This document shows, one piece after another, positions 30,924 through 40,612 of a stretch of DNA of 64,000 nt. This DNA comes from Symbiodinium microadriaticum (lineage: Eukaryota > Sar > Dinophyceae > Suessiales > Symbiodiniaceae). Each line of letters opens with the position of its first letter. The first letter of the stretch is position 1. A model generated the notes under the pieces. That model ran no database searches and was not told where the DNA came from. It saw nothing but the letters and a program-made list of their open reading frames with translations. The translations under genes were made by a program, and so were the position numbers. The stretch spans positions 300,095 to 364,094 of the forward strand of contig LSRX01000661.1 of the NCBI GenBank assembly GCA_001939145.1, given 5' to 3'.

Positions 30924-31472
30924 CAAGCCACCCACTGCTCAATGCTGGCTGAAGACTGGAATCCTTCGAGCTTGGAGAGGGCTTGCCCTTTGCGGAAGAG
31001 ATGCATGCTCGGAATACCTGCAAGCAAAAGCAGTTGAGATGTGCCTGGTCAGAGGAATATGTGTCAGATGCTTCCAGAGGACTGGTCACGTTGTGGACAT
31101 CCTTGAGGTTCACGTTCACAGCTAGGTCTGTGTCCACGACTCCACACAGAAAGCCCTTCTTCTTCAGCTTCTTTGCTGCCTTTCGTGTGCCCCATTCCAG
31201 ACTGTGCTAACTGAGAAATGCATCCAAAACCTTCTTGAATTCCGGTTGGAGCTCCGAACAGGGCTTGCAAGATGTGCGCAGCCTCGGTCGACAAGTCACG
31301 AGATGGCGATAACCGGATACCGCAAAATCGAATCATCTAGTTTTGTGACTTGTCTCTGACCTGTCGGACAGAGGCCTTGGCGACGTGAAGCTCACCACGA
31401 CGGACTTGGTACCGTTGATGGTCTCCAGGAATGCCTCTCCGGTAGAAAGGTCGAGCGGACTACAATAGCAGC
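30924..31472 (-). CDS. Thioredoxin-fold protein with CKPC active site, interrupted by TAG
   Basis: Three exons can be joined in frame. Exon 31472-31376 contains AFLETINGTKSVVVSFTSP (helix and central strand). After a 93-nt GC-AG intron, exon 31282-31083 has SCKPCSELQPEFKKVLDAF, then helix and strand RKAAKKLKKKGFLCGVVDTD. After a 65-nt GT-AG intron, the exon from 31017 gives VTSIPSMHLFRKGQALSKLE with the cis-proline segment SIP, then a final helix to about 30924. CKPC (31258-31269) is a CxxC redox site. The order strand-CxxC-helix-strand-IP-strand-helix is the thioredoxin fold. An in-frame TAG at 31207-31209 lies between the two helices of the middle exon, which is also longer than usual there. 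A pseudogene, an unseen splice or a sequencing error are all possible. Confidence 0.7.
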
Positions 31473-31954
31473 CTCACACCCGGGAGGGGGAGACACTGCG
31501 AGCATCTAAACGGTCTGGACCCACACGAAATGGATGCAGATGATAGAGAACGTAGGACGAGACAAGGCAAGGGCGGCTGTTGCTTGCCAAATTCGTCTCA
31601 GACTGCTCTTGCTGTAAGCCAGCATCTTGGAGCGCTTTCGGTGGGCCTTGCCATTCCCCGCTCTACGTAAGATTCTGCAGATTCCGCTGTCAACTCCGTT
31701 CGGGGCTCATGTTAGCCAATCGCCATCAATCTCCCCATACTTTTCAAGCTTTCGGATTTCGCTGCAACCCCTTGAGCATCGTTTAGCGCAGGCCGCTCCT
31801 GTTCGCATTTAGGGCCTGTTTTAGGGCTTGTCACTCATATTCTCCACGAAGCTTCCGATAAGCACACAGGGGGGGGGCCAAAAGGATTGCCGCTGTCAAC
31901 TTTTTTCGGTGTCGCAACCGCCCACCACCAGCACCCCGCCCCGATCCTCTCGTC

Positions 31955-32197
31955 TCAGGCTCGGCCATCCCGCAGAAGTTGCTGTTCCGTGTCATCCCTG
32001 AAGCTTTGCTCCTGTTCCCGTTTCCCACTGTCAAGTCCGTGCAGGATGTATCGCTTCCCACTGAAGGACTGGGGGCTTGCCACTCCTAACTCTAGCTGGA
32101 ACTTCAAAGTTTGTTCCCACCCACAGTCTTCTTTGGATGTTGGGTTCGCCTCCAGGTTCAGGGCCCGCGCGGGAGGGCGAGACACACTGCTGCGCAT
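31955..32197 (-). CDS. Hypothetical C-terminal exon
   Basis: Minus frame ending in a stop at 31955. Protein-like stretches are CGWEQTLKFQLELGVASPQS and KREQEQSFRDDTEQQLL. No domain. Plus-strand frames over the same bases (31887-32415) are long but Ser/Arg/Pro-rich. Confidence 0.35.
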   Translation of the reverse strand: MRSSVSRPPARALNLEANPTSKEDCGWEQTLKFQLELGVASPQSFSGKRYILHGLDSGKREQEQSFRDDTEQQLLRDGRA

Positions 32198-32419
32198 GGG
32201 GCCTTTCAGAGATTCGGCCCTTACAACTCAGGGAGATTTTCGATCGAGGGGCGGTTCCAAGTGTTCCAGGCTTGTGCACCTTTCGGAAGTTCGGCAAGGT
32301 TCAAGAGTGGCCAATCCTCAGATTGAACACTCCTCCAGCTAGAGTGATCAAATCTTGGTCACCACTGACGACCACTCGAACAAGTTGCAAGAGGAAGGAC
32401 GGGGAGAGATTATGAGGCC

Positions 32420-33290
32420 CGCAAACCCTTGAAGTAGGTTCTTGCTACTGGAGTATACTGGAGTCTTTCCGGGTGCAGCTCCGCAGTTGCAGGGTCCAAC
32501 ATTTCTCTCGGCTTGTCGTTGCGCGCCAGGGTGGTCAACGAGCATGAGTGCATCAGCATGCCCTAACCCAGCGACCTGGAAATGGGTACATGGTGCGCAG
32601 GGTACAGGCGGTCCTTCTCGCCCTTCCGGCCATCAGGATTCCCAGCTGTCAGAGTGACAGGCAGCTGCTTTTTGCCAAGCAGGCACAAAGGCAGCAGAAC
32701 AGCAAGCCATGGCAGCATCCTGTGCCCAAGCCCATGTTATACTGCTTTATGCCTCTAATCGCCTAGCTCGCATTAGCTTGGGACCCAAAGGCTAGAGGTC
32801 CTAGACTAGCTGCATGAAGCTTGCATCTCCCTGTCTGGAGGATCGAATCCGCTCTACGTCAGTCAAGTTCCCCGGAGCTACAGGCGCCCTACGAAAGGCA
32901 ACTCAGGTCATCCCAGGCTCCTAAGGCTACGGGATGCGGCTGCAAGATTGAATCGCACTGTCCCAAGCTGCGCTGCTCGTGGAGATGCACAGAGCGGCAC
33001 AAGAAGGCCCCTGTCCAAACGGCTGCTTTTTTTTACTTGGACTCTTTTGTTCACGTCTGTGGCCAGTCGCGCTACCGATGAGGAAAATGGACGGGGGCAG
33101 CGAAGATCAAGACGCCCTAGCTACAGCATGGACGGCCTGTTGAAAAGCACGGCCTGCCAGAATGAGGGACCTAGCATACTCTGCTGCACGCTGCTGCACG
33201 ACGGGTCTACAGTAGCATTCTGACAGGACCATGGATGCTAATCTGCATCTTGGACAACGAACCTGCTGACACGATACAAGACGCCGTCAG
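32420..33290. other. No supported gene
   Basis: Only short low-quality frames on either strand; a T-run at 33026-33034. Confidence 0.4.
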
Positions 33291-33294
33291 TCAA

Positions 33295-33988
33295 TCACTT
33301 CTTCGGCGTCATGACAGCGGAAGCTGCCTTCTCGACCAACTGCTTTGCATTGGATGCGGCATCTGGCGGTATGGAAGACTTCACCGTGTCGGCTAACTTG
33401 CCGGCAGCCTGTTCAACTGCTGATCCAGGGATGTTGGAAACCCCTTCGGCGAGGTCTGATGCAACACCCAGTGTAGCCTGTGCAATCGGAGTCACCACTG
33501 ACACGGCTTGCCCAACGCCTGATGTCACCTGTGGAGCTGCGTCAGCTGTGGCATCCAGCACCTTGGCAGTGTTTGACAGCACCCCCGGTGCAGCTTCCAC
33601 CAGTGCTCGAAGAACAGAATTCGATGGTGGCGTCTCCGAACCTGGAAGTCCTTCTGTGGCCAGACTTCGAGCTCCTGAAGCTGCGTCGCGCAGCGCAGAC
33701 TGTGCCACCGGCAAGCCCTTTTCCACCGCCTTGCCCAAAGCCTCCTCTGCCGCCGGCAAGTTCTGCGATGCGAAATCCAAGCCCACGGAGCCGGCCCGAA
33801 GTCCCGCTTTCAGGACCTCTCCCGCGAAGCGCGCTGCTGCGGGCAGAGCATCCTTCTCGATCTTCTCTGGGGCATTCTCCGGTGTAATGCTTGAGACCCA
33901 ATTGAAGGCAGATTCAGCCACCGGCAGCTCTTCTTCCACCAAGGACTCGGCAGCGGGGAGCTCCTCAATGCTAGAAACTTCGACGGTT
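33295..33988 (-). CDS. Ala-rich protein with repeated LP(A/V)A motif
   Basis: Open frame of about 230 codons ending at 33295. It opens just after AG-like acceptors near 33966-33990; the GTG at 33942 is internal. LP-A/V-A recurs: EELPAAESL, EELPVAESA, DALPAAARF, QNLPAAEEAL, KGLPVAQSAL, plus a decayed EGLPGSET. Units are spaced 12-45 residues apart and embedded in Ala-rich helix. The C-terminal half is Ala/Val/Ser-rich, without charge clusters, and ends in KK. No known family. The design suggests amphipathic helices, perhaps lipid- or membrane-associated (inference only). Confidence 0.65.
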
Positions 33989-33989
33989 C

Positions 33990-34745
33990 TTAAAGTCTTA
34001 ACCTTTTGGCATTCAGTACAGTACTGCTACAAGTGGATACTTCCTAACGAGCGGTGTCGGCCGTCTTGAAGGCTTCAATGTTTCCATAATCTCCCTGGTC
34101 TTTCGTTCTCCGAATCAATTGGACACGTTTCTTCGCGTTTCTTTCGCCCACGGTGAAATGAAGACACCATGGTCGAATCTCCACAGAGACCCCCTTTCCA
34201 TAACAGACCACGATGTGAATTGTGGCGCTGAAGAGCACTTCGATAAGATGTGCAGTCGTCCTGAAGCATTTGCTTCGCTGTTCACCGTCACCATTTCTCC
34301 GCAGCAGTTCAATGAAAAGACTGTCTTCCTCACCGGCCGGTTATCCCGTCTGATGCCGAGCCGATCGAATCTTTCGCAAGCTGCCTTCTTGCCTTCTGCA
34401 TGGACTATTTCCAAGGTTACTATTGAGGATCTGGACTTCCATTGATCCAATGCCTTGGCTCCTTGGAGGGAGACTCTTTAGAAGACTGCCACTGGCTCGG
34501 TGCTGCTAGCTTCCTTTCAGAATATATGGCAGGTTCACACTTCCCTTCCCATCTGCTTGCATTCTGTGAAATTTCTACAACCCCTTGCCAGCTACGGGCC
34601 ACACACATTCCACACATAGGAATGTTTAGCGCCAAGTGAAGCCATGTCTCGACACCTACACCTCGAGCTTGGATTCTGCATGATGGCACCATGTTCAGTC
34701 TCTGCAGCTATGGTGGTAATAGCGGAAACGGTGCCCGATCACTTC
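33990..34745. other. No firm gene
   Basis: Plus 34119-34445 and minus 34115-34450 frames overlap. The plus frame has some protein-like runs (LFTVTISPQQFNEKTVFLTG), but no clear edges. Confidence 0.35.
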
Positions 34746-34778
34746 GGTCTGTTTATTGTGTCACTTGTGTCGTTTTTT

Positions 34779-35138
34779 CCTGTGTCGCTTGTGTCTTTCT
34801 TTTCTGTGTCACCTGTGTCTTTTTGCTTCTTGCGAAACAACAATCTCGAGGGAAAGCCATTTCTGCCAGCCGTCCACGGCGGTGGACCCCGAAACCCTAA
34901 AAGAAGTAAAAGGTAAGCTTGAAATAAAGCCGAAATCCTAAACGGACTAAACCCAGGCCCAAGCCCTAAAAGGAGCAAGCCCAGACCGAAACCCTAATGA
35001 AAGCAGGCTCAAACCCTGGAAGCTGTTTTGCCAGCCGTGGACGGCTAGCAAAAAAGGGTTTTCGCTCGAGAGTGCTGTTCCGCAAGAAGTAAAAAGACAC
35101 AGGTGACACAGAAAAGAATGACACAAGTGACGCAAAAA
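34779..35138. mobile_element. Foldback/MITE-like element with ~100-bp inverted arms
   Basis: The left arm (about 34779-34880) and right arm (about 35034-35138) are inverted copies with roughly 85-90% identity by eye. The shared core reads TTCTTTTCTGTGTCACCTGT followed by GTCTTTTT and, further in, CTCGAG and GCCGTCCACGGC. The ~150-bp centre holds CCCTAAA-like words. Translations of the two arms in opposite directions give the same kind of product (FLCHLCLF), which confirms the inversion. There is no coding capacity. Target-site duplications were not found. Confidence 0.8.
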
Positions 35139-35204
35139 AGGGACACGGTGACTGCCCTTCCTAGCGGAAATCCACGCATGAAATACGAAACGGAAAGTCA
35201 GCAG

Positions 35205-36014
35205 TTACAAGGCCATCGCAACGCCGTCCTCAGCCACAGATTTCAGCGTGTCTCTGGCAGACTTGGCCAGGCTGCGTGCCCAGGGCAAGTCCTGCTTTGT
35301 CGGCGGAGCGGGCGCAGGTGCTGGAGCGGGTCTCACTGGCACTGGCGCGGCTGGCACGGCAGCAGGGGTTTCTGCCTTCAGGCTGGGCTGGGCTTTTGAC
35401 AGCACCACAGGAGCTGCCTGGCGCACCGGGGCCGGACGGGGCTCCGGAGCCGGGCGCCCAAACGTCAAGGCAGCAAGCACCACCACCAAAGCAGCAGCAG
35501 AGGCTGGAACCAGGATCGGAGCTTCGGCTGCAGAGTCCAAGCCGGAGGCTACGAAGCCCAAAGCCAACTCTTTGGCACGTGCCGCTGCGCTTTCCTTGCC
35601 AGGTTTCGCGGCATCCTTCGCAGCCTCTGCTGCCATTTCTCGAGCTTGCTTGGCATACTCGGCCCAGTCAATCATCGAGTCTTCCGATCCCTGTGCACGT
35701 TCAAGCCTTCGCTTCTTCTCCGCTACACGCTCTTTGGTTTCTGCGGTCTTGCGAGCTGCTCTGGACTCCTTGCTTTCTTCTGCTCCGAAATCCTGTTTCA
35801 GCTCTGTCTCGAGAGCTCCTTCTGTTGAGTTTGACAGCTTCAGTTCCTCGGCGACCGGCGGGTCTTTCGCCAAGACATTTGTCTTTGCATCAGGCTGGGC
35901 TCTTCTCACGACACGGCTCACGCCACCCGTGAAGTCCCATGCCAGCAGACCTAGCTGGTAGAGCACTGCAAGGCAGACCAGGCTGCGACGAGCTCCCACT
36001 ACACGCTTCGCCAT
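35205..36014 (-). CDS. Membrane-anchored Ala/Pro-rich coiled-coil protein
   Basis: Single frame of 269 residues from an ATG at 36012-36014. The N-terminus looks like a signal anchor (residues 10-28, SLVCLAVLYQLGLLAWDF) after a basic start. Residues 70-135 are a charged helix (RAARKTAETKERVAEKKRRL). A second hydrophobic segment lies at about 165-187 (APILVPASAAALVVVLAALT). An Ala/Pro linker (APVPVRPAPAPAPAPP) follows, then a short basic tail. Two hydrophobic segments resemble plastid-targeting leaders of peridinin plastids only loosely, because the second one is too far along. Function unknown. The foldback element ends about 65 bp past its stop. Confidence 0.7.
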   Translation of the reverse strand: MAKRVVGARRSLVCLAVLYQLGLLAWDFTGGVSRVVRRAQPDAKTNVLAKDPPVAEELKLSNSTEGALETELKQDFGAEESKESRAARKTAETKERVAEKKRRLERAQGSEDSMIDWAEYAKQAREMAAEAAKDAAKPGKESAAARAKELALGFVASGLDSAAEAPILVPASAAALVVVLAALTFGRPAPEPRPAPVRQAAPVVLSKAQPSLKAETPAAVPAAPVPVRPAPAPAPAPPTKQDLPWARSLAKSARDTLKSVAEDGVAMAL

Positions 36015-36284
36015 GGGACGAGCCGTCGATCACTACAAAAAGCGGCACACTTTCCGAAGCCAAACGGCTGAAGGTGGAGTGCGAGCTAAGCTAGTCATGC
36101 TAGTCAGCATTCATGCCGTCCTTGCGTCTGCAGCTAGGCTTTGCCCCTGATGGGTCTTTCCTTCGCGCGACCCCGGAGGACCAGGAGGTGAAACGCTTCC
36201 TTCTTTCGGAAGCTGAGGTAAAGGCGGGTCGAGCCGGCTCAGCCGGCTCTGGGAGGAGCCGAGCCATCCGGTGGTCAGAGCCGA

Positions 36285-37539
36285 TCAAAAGAACTTGGCT
36301 CTTTGCACGGCGTGCACAAACTCGTCTTCATCCACGCAGCCGTCACCGTTGTCATCGGCCTCAAGCCAGACCCTGCCAATGCACTGCAACGCCCCCGTAA
36401 ACAGCTAAGTCCCCCTCGTCTTCCAGCATCTCTTGAATCTCGTGGTCGGCAAAAGTCAATCCCAGGTCGTCTGCCAGAGCCCTGGAAGCATCGAATTCGA
36501 TGAAACGCCGGAATCGCCCTGTGCGGCCAGGACGCTTAAGGCTGTGCCAGGTGATGGTCTCACTCCTCCACGTGTATGGAACAGCAGACCACGACAACGC
36601 AAAACTAACATTGCACTCGGTCCCTTCAGACACGAAGAGAGGAAAAGCCTGACGGGGATGCAGCACAAGCTTCATCTGGATGGCTGGAAAGCAAGGCAGG
36701 TTTGCAGACGATCTGATTGTTGTTTGCAACTCGGCCTTTCTGATGACTGCCGTGGGCTCCCGCGCCCTTTCTTGCCAGCTGGGCTCTAGACTGGGGCTCT
36801 TGATGCGCATGCCTGTAGAGTTTGGGGTGCCCGCAGCACTTTTGGCGCCATCATCTGCAAGAATTCATCCAGCTCAATTTCGCCAGACCCATCCTGACCA
36901 GCAGCTCACTACTTTCATGACATCGCATTCGAACAGCTACACGGGCAAACAGCCTTGTCCACGGACATCATCATAGCCACAAGCTCCTCAAAACCGAAAT
37001 AGGCTTGAATCACAGGCTTCGTTCCCCGAGCTCCAGGCAGTCCTCCCTCGAGGTGGAGGAGAATCCCAGAACTTGCATGAGCCCCTGCAAGAACAGCCGC
37101 TTGTCTCAGAACTCAAGTGCACTCAAATGCTGTTGCTCACTGTGCATATGTCTCGGTGACCAGAGACGGGACGTCGTGATACTCTGGATAGTGAACAGTG
37201 GACAGGACTCGAGGAGAAGGGCTGGGCTTCGTAGTTTCCCTGCACACCATCCATACCCTTCCACGGGTGAACAGGAATCCTCTGGGGGCTCTGAGAGCAT
37301 CTGCTTATGCAAAAAACTCAGGCCCCAAAAGTGTGAACCCAGGTCCGGGGTGAAAGCTGATGGCTTGTGGGCTGCCTTGAGTTCGCTGTTGTCGATGGCG
37401 GCGGAGCCGTCTGTGTCATACCTCCCGTTCGGATGCGGCAGTCTAGAGCCTTCACGCGCAATCAAGGTCAACGGACGGCTCACAAGTCAAAGACCTCCTT
37501 CAGCTCCTGTTTTTGCTCCTTGATGCAAGCTCCCGGCAT
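36285..37539 (-). CDS. Centrin-like EF-hand protein
   Basis: Read from ATG (37539) to TGA (36285-36287) through short introns. Exon 1 (37539-37484) has IKEQKQELKEVFDL, the centrin first helix. GT intron of 62 nt. Exon 2 (37421-~37373) has the loop DTDGSAAIDNSE. A GC donor follows. Exon 3 (37016-36954) has FEELVAMMMSVDK. A 60-nt GC intron. Exon 4 (36893-36840) has DGSGEIELDEFLQMM, completing EF-hand 2. An unresolved exon near 36730-36775 may supply AREPTAVIRKA. The exon ending at 36418 has ADDLGLTFADHEIQEMLED. A 58-nt GA intron. The last exon (36359-36285) has the loop DDNGDGCVDEDE and ends HAVQRAKFF. Loops 1, 2 and 4 keep the calcium ligands at positions 1, 3, 5 and 12; loop 3 is degenerate or not found. 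Centrins are calcium-binding proteins of basal bodies and contractile fibres. Confidence 0.8.
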
Positions 37540-37599
37540 CAACCCACTGGTACGACATGACCTACCCTGGCTCCTGTCGACCTCCTAGCGAGAGCTGCA

Positions 37600-38130
37600 C
37601 CTGTCCTCTGTCAGGTCCCGCTGCCGCTTGCCAGATGTGTTATAGCGGTGCCTCAGGTTGTGATGTGCAATGCCCTGTTTAACCAGATACAGTGATGGCA
37701 CGTGAACAGGCAAAAGCCTCGGGCAAATATTGCTTAACTTCCTCGGCCATGTCTTCTGGCAAATGAGGTACTTGCAGCCTGTCCTGCTGAAACTGCATTT
37801 GCGAGCTGTTGTTCCTGATGCCCCAGCTGCAGGACATTGCATCAGATGGTCTTATGCTCAAGCATGACAGCCGTAAACCACGTGCTTGTGACCTGGCTGG
37901 AGCCCGTCACTACCTTCCGACTTGAGCCACATGCGACAGGTTCGAACAGACAGACCGTTGTGCAGATAGCTGTCGTTTCTCGCACAAACCAGGGCACTCA
38001 TCACCATCTCCCTGCTTCCTTTACGCGGAGGCACGCGAACACCCAGATCTCACGCGTAAATCGACATCGAGGTTGGCGGGATGACCTGCAGCCGAAGAAT
38101 GTGTGCGTCCTCATCTTGTGGCCAAGTAAT
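37600..38130. other. No supported gene
   Basis: A 277-codon plus-strand frame starts at 37837 and runs to 38670, but its composition is Ser/Arg/His-rich, and it overlaps better minus-strand exons. Not called. Confidence 0.35.
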
Positions 38131-38136
38131 GCCCGT

Positions 38137-38322
38137 TCATGTCAGCATGATGAGCTTGCCCCAGCACCTTCTGCAATGCTTCGCGATATCGCCTGCCAAC
38201 TGCTGCATCAAGGAATTGAGTCTACGGACTTTTTCTACCTTCTTCGTCTGACTGGGACAGACTTCTTCTTCCTCCCTGGCCGGAACCTTGTTTTTGCGCA
38301 AGGCGCAGCATCTCCCGCACAA
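38137..38322 (-). CDS. Hypothetical exon
   Basis: The frame reads EEEEVCPSQTKKVEKVRRLN then SLMQQLAGDIAKHCRRCWGK and stops at 38137. Basic and helical, no domain. A GT donor (AAG|GTAGAA) lies inside the first half, so the exon may be shorter. Confidence 0.35.
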   Translation of the reverse strand: MCGRCCALRKNKVPAREEEEVCPSQTKKVEKVRRLNSLMQQLAGDIAKHCRRCWGKLIMLT

Positions 38323-38520
38323 AGCTCGAATGGACCCCTCTTCCCCTTTCCCGTTTCGACAAGCTTGACATGGCCCTGTCCCGGCGTTCGGTCAGGCTCC
38401 AACCCCCGCCCCCCCCCCCCGTGGCGTGAGGCTAGTACTAAAGGCGCGGCATCAGGCTTCTCTCTCTCCCTCCGGGTAACAAGCCAGGGATGCGGTCTCT
38501 GCCAAGAGCTGATCACCTGC

Positions 38521-38736
38521 TCACTTCATAGCGAAAGCAACTTCTTCGAGAATCCGTCCGCTTTCAGTCGATGCCTGAAGCTCGATGAGCAGAGGCACCA
38601 AAGCCTGACACAGGAGCCGCCCACGAGACTTACAGATTGGGCACGGCATTCTGATGACAAGGCCTCGTAAGCAAGAAGGCAGCCTTCTGACATGTGAGCA
38701 CCGTCCTTTGCAGATCGCGAATCTTCGAACTACCAC
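38521..38736 (-). CDS. Hypothetical C-terminal exon
   Basis: Ends in a stop at 38521 after CQALVPLLIELQASTESGRI and LEEVAFAMK. A CPIC pair upstream might bind metal but has no partner. Good protein look over the last 45 residues. Confidence 0.45.
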   Translation of the reverse strand: MVVRRFAICKGRCSHVRRLPSCLRGLVIRMPCPICKSRGRLLCQALVPLLIELQASTESGRILEEVAFAMK

Positions 38737-38884
38737 CGCGCAATGAAACTAATCATCAGACTGACACTGAAAGCAAAAACTAATCAAAGACTGCATCGTG
38801 GAGTCATATCCCATTGCACAACAGCGCGAATCAGCAAATCGCAAGTACAACAGGAGCACAGAAGACATGAGACACTGTATCAAG

Positions 38885-39010
38885 TTATTTGGATGCGTCC
38901 TGCAGCGCCAGGGCCACGAGGCAGGGCCAGGATCTTGCTTCGCAGCCGCTCAGAAGTGCGGCGGCTAAGCCCTCAGACATCGAGCTCACGAAGCTTGAAT
39001 TTCGGGTTTT
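38885..39010 (-). CDS. Hypothetical C-terminal exon
   Basis: The frame ends in a stop at 38885 with SMSEGLAAALLSGCEARSWP and CLVALALQDASK. Hydrophobic/Ala-rich. The plus strand at 39020-39271 has a Cys-rich hydrophobic frame of unclear status. Confidence 0.3.
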   Translation of the reverse strand, partial: KTRNSSFVSSMSEGLAAALLSGCEARSWPCLVALALQDASK

Positions 39011-39241
39011 AGGAACACGGTGAAATCGACTCTTTACAGGCTCAAATGGATCGCTCTGGCTTGCATCTCTGCTTGCTGCATGCTTGTCCCCTTCTTCGTT
39101 GTTCTCTTCATCTTTATTGCATGTTGCGGTCAAGCTTCCGGCGCTCACTCAGACTCTGCCGCTTCCACCAAACTTGCGTCTCGACTCTCCGACCGATTTG
39201 CGCTTCATACAACATTGTCATGTAATATTGAGCCATTCGGG

Positions 39242-39730
39242 TCAGGTGTTGCACTTGCCATGATCTTTTAGGCATCCTATTTCGTAAACGCCCAGTGCCA
39301 CATCAGCGTGGTTTAAAGCTGGCAACCCCGCAGACATTGGTGCCGTGATGCGTCGCCCGGGCACGATCCGGCTGAGACTGCGTTGTGACAGGCAGATCTT
39401 CGGGCAGACGCTCGCGATCGCGACTGCGGCTTTGCATATGAAGAGCCGGGCTCCACTGCACGGAAAGGCAAACCACAAGCCGAGGAGGGCATTTACGTGC
39501 GTGAACACGGTGGTCAAGCTGAAGAAACGCCGCGTGCCATTCGAGTGCAACGCAGCGAAGCAGAGCTCCTTGCGCATGGTGGGAGGATGCCACAAATAGC
39601 TGTGCAAAATGATGTGATCCATCCAGCCTGGAGGAAAGATGCGCGCCGTGAAACAACTCTCAGCTTCGTCTGTCGCGGAATCAGAAGTAACATCGTGGAG
39701 GAAGTCTCCACCGTCTACACCCAGCAGCAT
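39242..39730 (-). CDS. Hypothetical ORF, 162 codons
   Basis: ATG at 39728-39730. Protein-like middle (TARIFPPGWMDHIILHSYLW, RKELCFAALHSNGTRRFFSL) and a hydrophobic stretch (VNALLGLWFAFPC). Suggests an integral membrane or luminal protein. No family recognised. The last third is weaker and could be intron. Confidence 0.4.
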   Translation of the reverse strand: MLLGVDGGDFLHDVTSDSATDEAESCFTARIFPPGWMDHIILHSYLWHPPTMRKELCFAALHSNGTRRFFSLTTVFTHVNALLGLWFAFPCSGARLFICKAAVAIASVCPKICLSQRSLSRIVPGRRITAPMSAGLPALNHADVALGVYEIGCLKDHGKCNT

Positions 39731-39779
39731 TTTTGGACTTCACCGCCAGCAGCTGAAGGACAGCCGCATGCGACTTATC

Positions 39780-40057
39780 TTTCTCTTATCTATCTATCCC
39801 TATCCCTATCCCTATCCCTATCCCTATCCCTATCCCTATCCCATCCCTATCCCTATCAATATCCCTATCGCTATCCGTATCCCTGTCCCTATCGCTATCC
39901 CTATCCCTATCTATCCATCTATGTATACGTGCAAGTGTGCGTGTGTGTATGCATGCATGCATGCATGCATGCATGTATATATGTGTGTATGTGTGTGTGT
40001 GTGTGTGTGTTTGTTTTATCTGTTCGTTGGTAATTGTATGTGTATATATATATACAC

Positions 40058-40088
<31 letters not shown>

Positions 40089-40140
40089 CATATGTTTGTA
40101 TGCCTATACATCTTTACATTCACATACTGATGTATCTATA
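39780..40140. repeat. CTATCC, ATGC, TG and TA microsatellites
   Basis: (CTATCC)n at about 39786-39915, (ATGC)n at 39951-39974, (TG)n at 39980-40011, then (TA)n with interruptions to about 40095. Confidence 0.95.
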
Positions 40141-40612
40141 TTTGTACACTTGCATATTTAAGTGTGGTATACACTCCAATACAAAAGTATTCTTAGCTGT
40201 TTATATGTCCATAAAAATGTGTATCTACATATATGTCTGTGTATATATAAAAATATATTTTAGATATGTATGTATAGGTACATATACATACATAAATATC
40301 ACAAATGCATACCTGTGTTTTCGTCTATGCCTCTACGAATATTTGCACTTATGCGTATGCTCATGTTTTGTATGTGTTGTGTTTGTATATTGTTTACAGA
40401 TGTGTTTATACGGGTGCTTACTTGTGATTGGCTGAGCGTGACTGGTCTCCCGACCGAAGCACATACTGTGCTTTTCACCAAGCATGAGGATTATACAATA
40501 GGCAGGAGATCGAATCTTAAAAAGCAGCGCAACCGCACCAACATGATCCTGTAGTGACAATACCAAGAGCAATACCAGGAGAAGGCGCGAAGCCTTTTGG
40601 CAAAGCCAACTG
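40141..40612. other. AT-rich spacer
   Basis: AT-rich and free of protein-like frames until the LINE 3' end. No poly(A) tail is visible next to the element. Confidence 0.5.

Noticed and set aside
33311..34069. 252-codon plus-strand ORF
   Set aside because: Antisense shadow of the LPxA-repeat gene; rich in Ala/Ser/Thr as expected from the reverse complement.
35248..35961. 237- and 218-codon plus-strand ORFs
   Set aside because: Antisense shadows of the 269-residue minus-strand gene, which has an ATG, a signal anchor and better composition.
37918..37934. Possible relict of the dinoflagellate spliced leader (CTTGAGCCA)
   Set aside because: Only nine bases match the complement of the leader, and it is not followed by the rest of the leader; chance is likely.
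37837..38670. 277-codon plus-strand ORF
   Set aside because: Composition is not protein-like, no domain, and it overlaps better minus-strand exons; length alone is not enough.
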